From Oscillospiraceae bacterium (GTDB lineage: Bacteria > Bacillota > Clostridia > Oscillospirales > Acutalibacteraceae), in assembly GCA_003505905.1 (NCBI GenBank), contig DNXM01000188.1:497-8106 (forward strand): a DNA stretch of 7,610 nucleotides, written 5' to 3'. Position numbers and translations under genes: made by a program. Of the stretch, positions 6,691-7,610 are shown piece after piece (the first letter of the stretch is position 1; every line of letters starts with the position of its first letter). The notes beneath the pieces were generated by a model. The model saw only the letters and a list, made by a program, of their open reading frames with translations. It did not search any database and was not told the origin of the DNA.

Positions 6691-6790
6691 TGCTTTTTCC
6701 ACGCATAAAACGATTCCCTGTACACACGCTATTAGCAGGAAAATGATTGCTTCTGCGTGGCGTGCAGGGCGTTTTTGCGGAGGGACAAAA
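6691..6790 (+). other. Potentially structured 100-nt spacer between era and yqzL
   Basis: This is the only gap longer than 20 nt inside the rightward operon. Two pairings compete. In fold A, CCACGCA (6699-6705) pairs with TGCGTGG (6754-6760), and CCTG (6717-6720) pairs with CAGG (6736-6739) inside it. In fold B, CCCTG plus CACGC (6716-6720 and 6725-6729, with a 4-nt bulge) pairs with GCGTGCAGGG (6760-6769). The TCCCT at 6715-6719 is also complementary to AGGGA (6781-6785), which overlaps the yqzL ribosome binding site. No stem is followed directly by a long U-run, so I do not call a terminator. The complementary segments are visible; any regulatory role is inference. Confidence 0.4.
6779..6784 (+). 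promoter_or_regulatory. Ribosome binding site of yqzL
   Basis: GGAGGG lies 6 nt before the ATG at 6791. It decides against the in-frame ATG at 6743, which has only AGGA 2 nt upstream, and it shows that this very short gene is probably translated. Confidence 0.75.
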
Positions 6791-6925
6791 ATGGATGCAA
6801 AGCAGGCTTGGAATTGTTTCAAAAAGAGCGGCTCGGTGAAAGATTATTTGAAGTACAGGGAGATTGTGCATGAGGCTGAACACGGAGGGTCTGATTCTGC
6901 GGGAGAGCAAGACAGGGGAAGCTGA
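6791..6925 (+). CDS. yqzL: YqzL-family small protein
   Basis: This 44-residue protein is of unknown function. The N-terminal segment AWNCFKKSGSVKDYLKYREI at 6-25 resembles the B. subtilis YqzL pattern W-x-x-F-x-x-T/S-G-x-V-x-x-Y-L-x-[FY]-[KR]-E, and YqzL lies in the same place between era and recO. It has no membrane segment or signal peptide and is rich in charged residues. The start at 6791 has a strong Shine-Dalgarno (GGAGGG). The last 18 codons (from 6870) overlap the recO start in another frame, and the tail HGGSDSAGEQDRGS looks shaped by recO codons rather than by its own conservation. The overlap could couple recO translation to yqzL. Family assignment rests on a short motif plus position. 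Confidence 0.75.
   Translation: MDAKQAWNCFKKSGSVKDYLKYREIVHEAEHGGSDSAGEQDRGS
6857..6862 (+). promoter_or_regulatory. Ribosome binding site deciding the recO start
   Basis: AGGGAG lies 7 nt before the ATG at 6870, inside yqzL. The upstream in-frame TTG at 6864 would be only 1 nt from it, so the ATG is preferred. Confidence 0.7.
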
Positions 6926-7607
6926 CCGTATTGTGACCGTGTTGACACGGGATATGGGCGTTGTGCGTGCCTTTGTGCGTGGCGCACGAAGCGTGAAAAG
7001 CACGAAGCTTTCGGCAACGCAGTTACTCAGCTATTCAAAGATTTCCGTTTTTATGAATCGGGATGCCTACACCATTGACGAAGCTGAACCGATTGAAGTG
7101 TTCTTTCATTTGCGCAGTGATATGGTGCGTGTGTCGCTTGCCATGTATTTTTGCGAGCTGCTTGCGGAGCTGGCTCCCGAAGGCGGCGATGCCTCCGAGA
7201 TTTTGTCGATGGCGTTGAACAGCCTCTATCTGTTAAACGGCAATAAGCTGCCGACTCAACAGCTCAAAGCGATTTTTGAATTGCGTTTGTTGAGCTTGAC
7301 GGGCTATATGCCGAATTTGGTTGCCTGCTGTCAGTGCAAGGCATACAGCACCGACAAAATGTATTTCAGCCCGAGCAACGGGCAGCTTTGGTGCGACCGC
7401 TGTCAGCCAAATGAATTTACACGACCGCTTGACATCGGCGTTGTCACGGCGATGCGCCACATCTGCTATGCCGAGCCGAATAAGCTTTTTTCGTTCAAGC
7501 TTTCGCCTGCGGGGCTTTTGAGCTTGGAGGAAACCGTGCAGAACTATTTACTGGCACAAACACAACGGCGGTATAAGTCGCTTGATTTTTACCGAAGTGT
7601 TACATAA
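6870..7607 (+). CDS. recO: DNA repair protein RecO
   Basis: RecO binds single-stranded DNA and SSB and, with RecR, loads RecA for recombinational repair. The 245-residue protein begins with the OB-fold domain (about 1-80), seen in TEGLILRESKTGEADRIV at 5-22 and the GVVRAFVRGAR stretch at 30-40. A helical domain follows, with LRLLSLTGYMPNL at 138-150. A four-cysteine zinc site is made of Cys153, Cys156, Cys175 and Cys178 (CCQC then CDRC). Many Firmicutes RecO proteins keep this site, whereas E. coli RecO lacks it. The ATG at 6870 is chosen from Shine-Dalgarno spacing. It overlaps yqzL by 56 nt. The stop at 7605-7607 is followed by GGA at the window edge, and AAGGA (7606-7610) could be the ribosome binding site of the next gene. 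Confidence 0.96.
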   Translation: MRLNTEGLILRESKTGEADRIVTVLTRDMGVVRAFVRGARSVKSTKLSATQLLSYSKISVFMNRDAYTIDEAEPIEVFFHLRSDMVRVSLAMYFCELLAELAPEGGDASEILSMALNSLYLLNGNKLPTQQLKAIFELRLLSLTGYMPNLVACCQCKAYSTDKMYFSPSNGQLWCDRCQPNEFTRPLDIGVVTAMRHICYAEPNKLFSFKLSPAGLLSLEETVQNYLLAQTQRRYKSLDFYRSVT

Positions 7608-7610
7608 GGA

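Noticed and set aside
6754..6780. Intrinsic terminator after era
   Set aside because: The stem arms are not followed directly by a run of T. The TTTTT at 6772-6776 is separated from the hairpin and is followed by GC-rich sequence and a ribosome binding site, so readthrough to yqzL-recO is expected.
6743..6790. Upstream ATG extending yqzL by 16 residues
   Set aside because: Its only purine-rich site is 2 nt away, the extra residues do not fit the family, and a strong GGAGGG serves the ATG at 6791.
6304..6822. Open frame of 172 codons on the minus strand
   Set aside because: It lies antisense to the KH-domain half of era and to the spacer. The translation has no family motifs, and era is unquestionable in this stretch.
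1..7610. CRISPR array, mobile element, tRNA or prophage signals
   Set aside because: I found no regularly spaced repeats, transposase or integrase motifs, terminal repeats or tRNA-like folds. Nearly all sequence is accounted for by conserved housekeeping genes.

Overview
The window is a conserved housekeeping segment from a Gram-positive, mid-GC bacterium, most likely a member of the Clostridia. The Oscillospirales are my best guess, at low confidence. The evidence is the gene order phoH-ybeY-dgkA-era-yqzL-recO on one strand and obg with Mini-RNase III on the other, the presence of the Firmicutes-specific genes mrnC and yqzL, and purine-rich Shine-Dalgarno sequences at almost every start. I see no phage, plasmid, insertion sequence, CRISPR or tRNA/rRNA signals.

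Layout. Two operons diverge from one AT-rich control region (3579-3794). The leftward operon (minus strand) reads: DUF1015 protein (3578-2337), obg (2319-1048), mrnC (1035-637) and a YitT-family membrane protein (635 to the window edge, incomplete). Gaps are 17, 12 and 1 nt, so it should be one transcript. The rightward operon (plus strand) reads: phoH (3795-4769), ybeY (4787-5308), dgkA (5308-5793), era (5797-6690), a 44-residue YqzL-family protein (6791-6925) and recO (6870-7607). These genes are also very tightly spaced. ybeY/dgkA overlap by 1 nt and yqzL/recO by 56 nt. The only real gap, 100 nt between era and yqzL, holds complementary segments that could fold in competing ways.

How the genes work together. 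Most of the products act on ribosome assembly and rRNA maturation. Obg is a 50S assembly GTPase and Mini-III trims 23S rRNA ends. Era and YbeY act on the 16S rRNA and 30S subunit, and PhoH is the ATPase habitually encoded beside YbeY. DgkA recycles a membrane lipid carrier or lipid, and RecO loads RecA in recombinational repair. DUF1015, YitT and YqzL have no firmly established function.

The window does not contain an obvious new defence or mobile system. The points most worth a second look are the DUF1015 gene at the head of the obg operon, the small YqzL frame overlapping recO with a structured leader, the absence of pgpH and cdd from an otherwise canonical order, and a DgkA with an apparent additional membrane segment.
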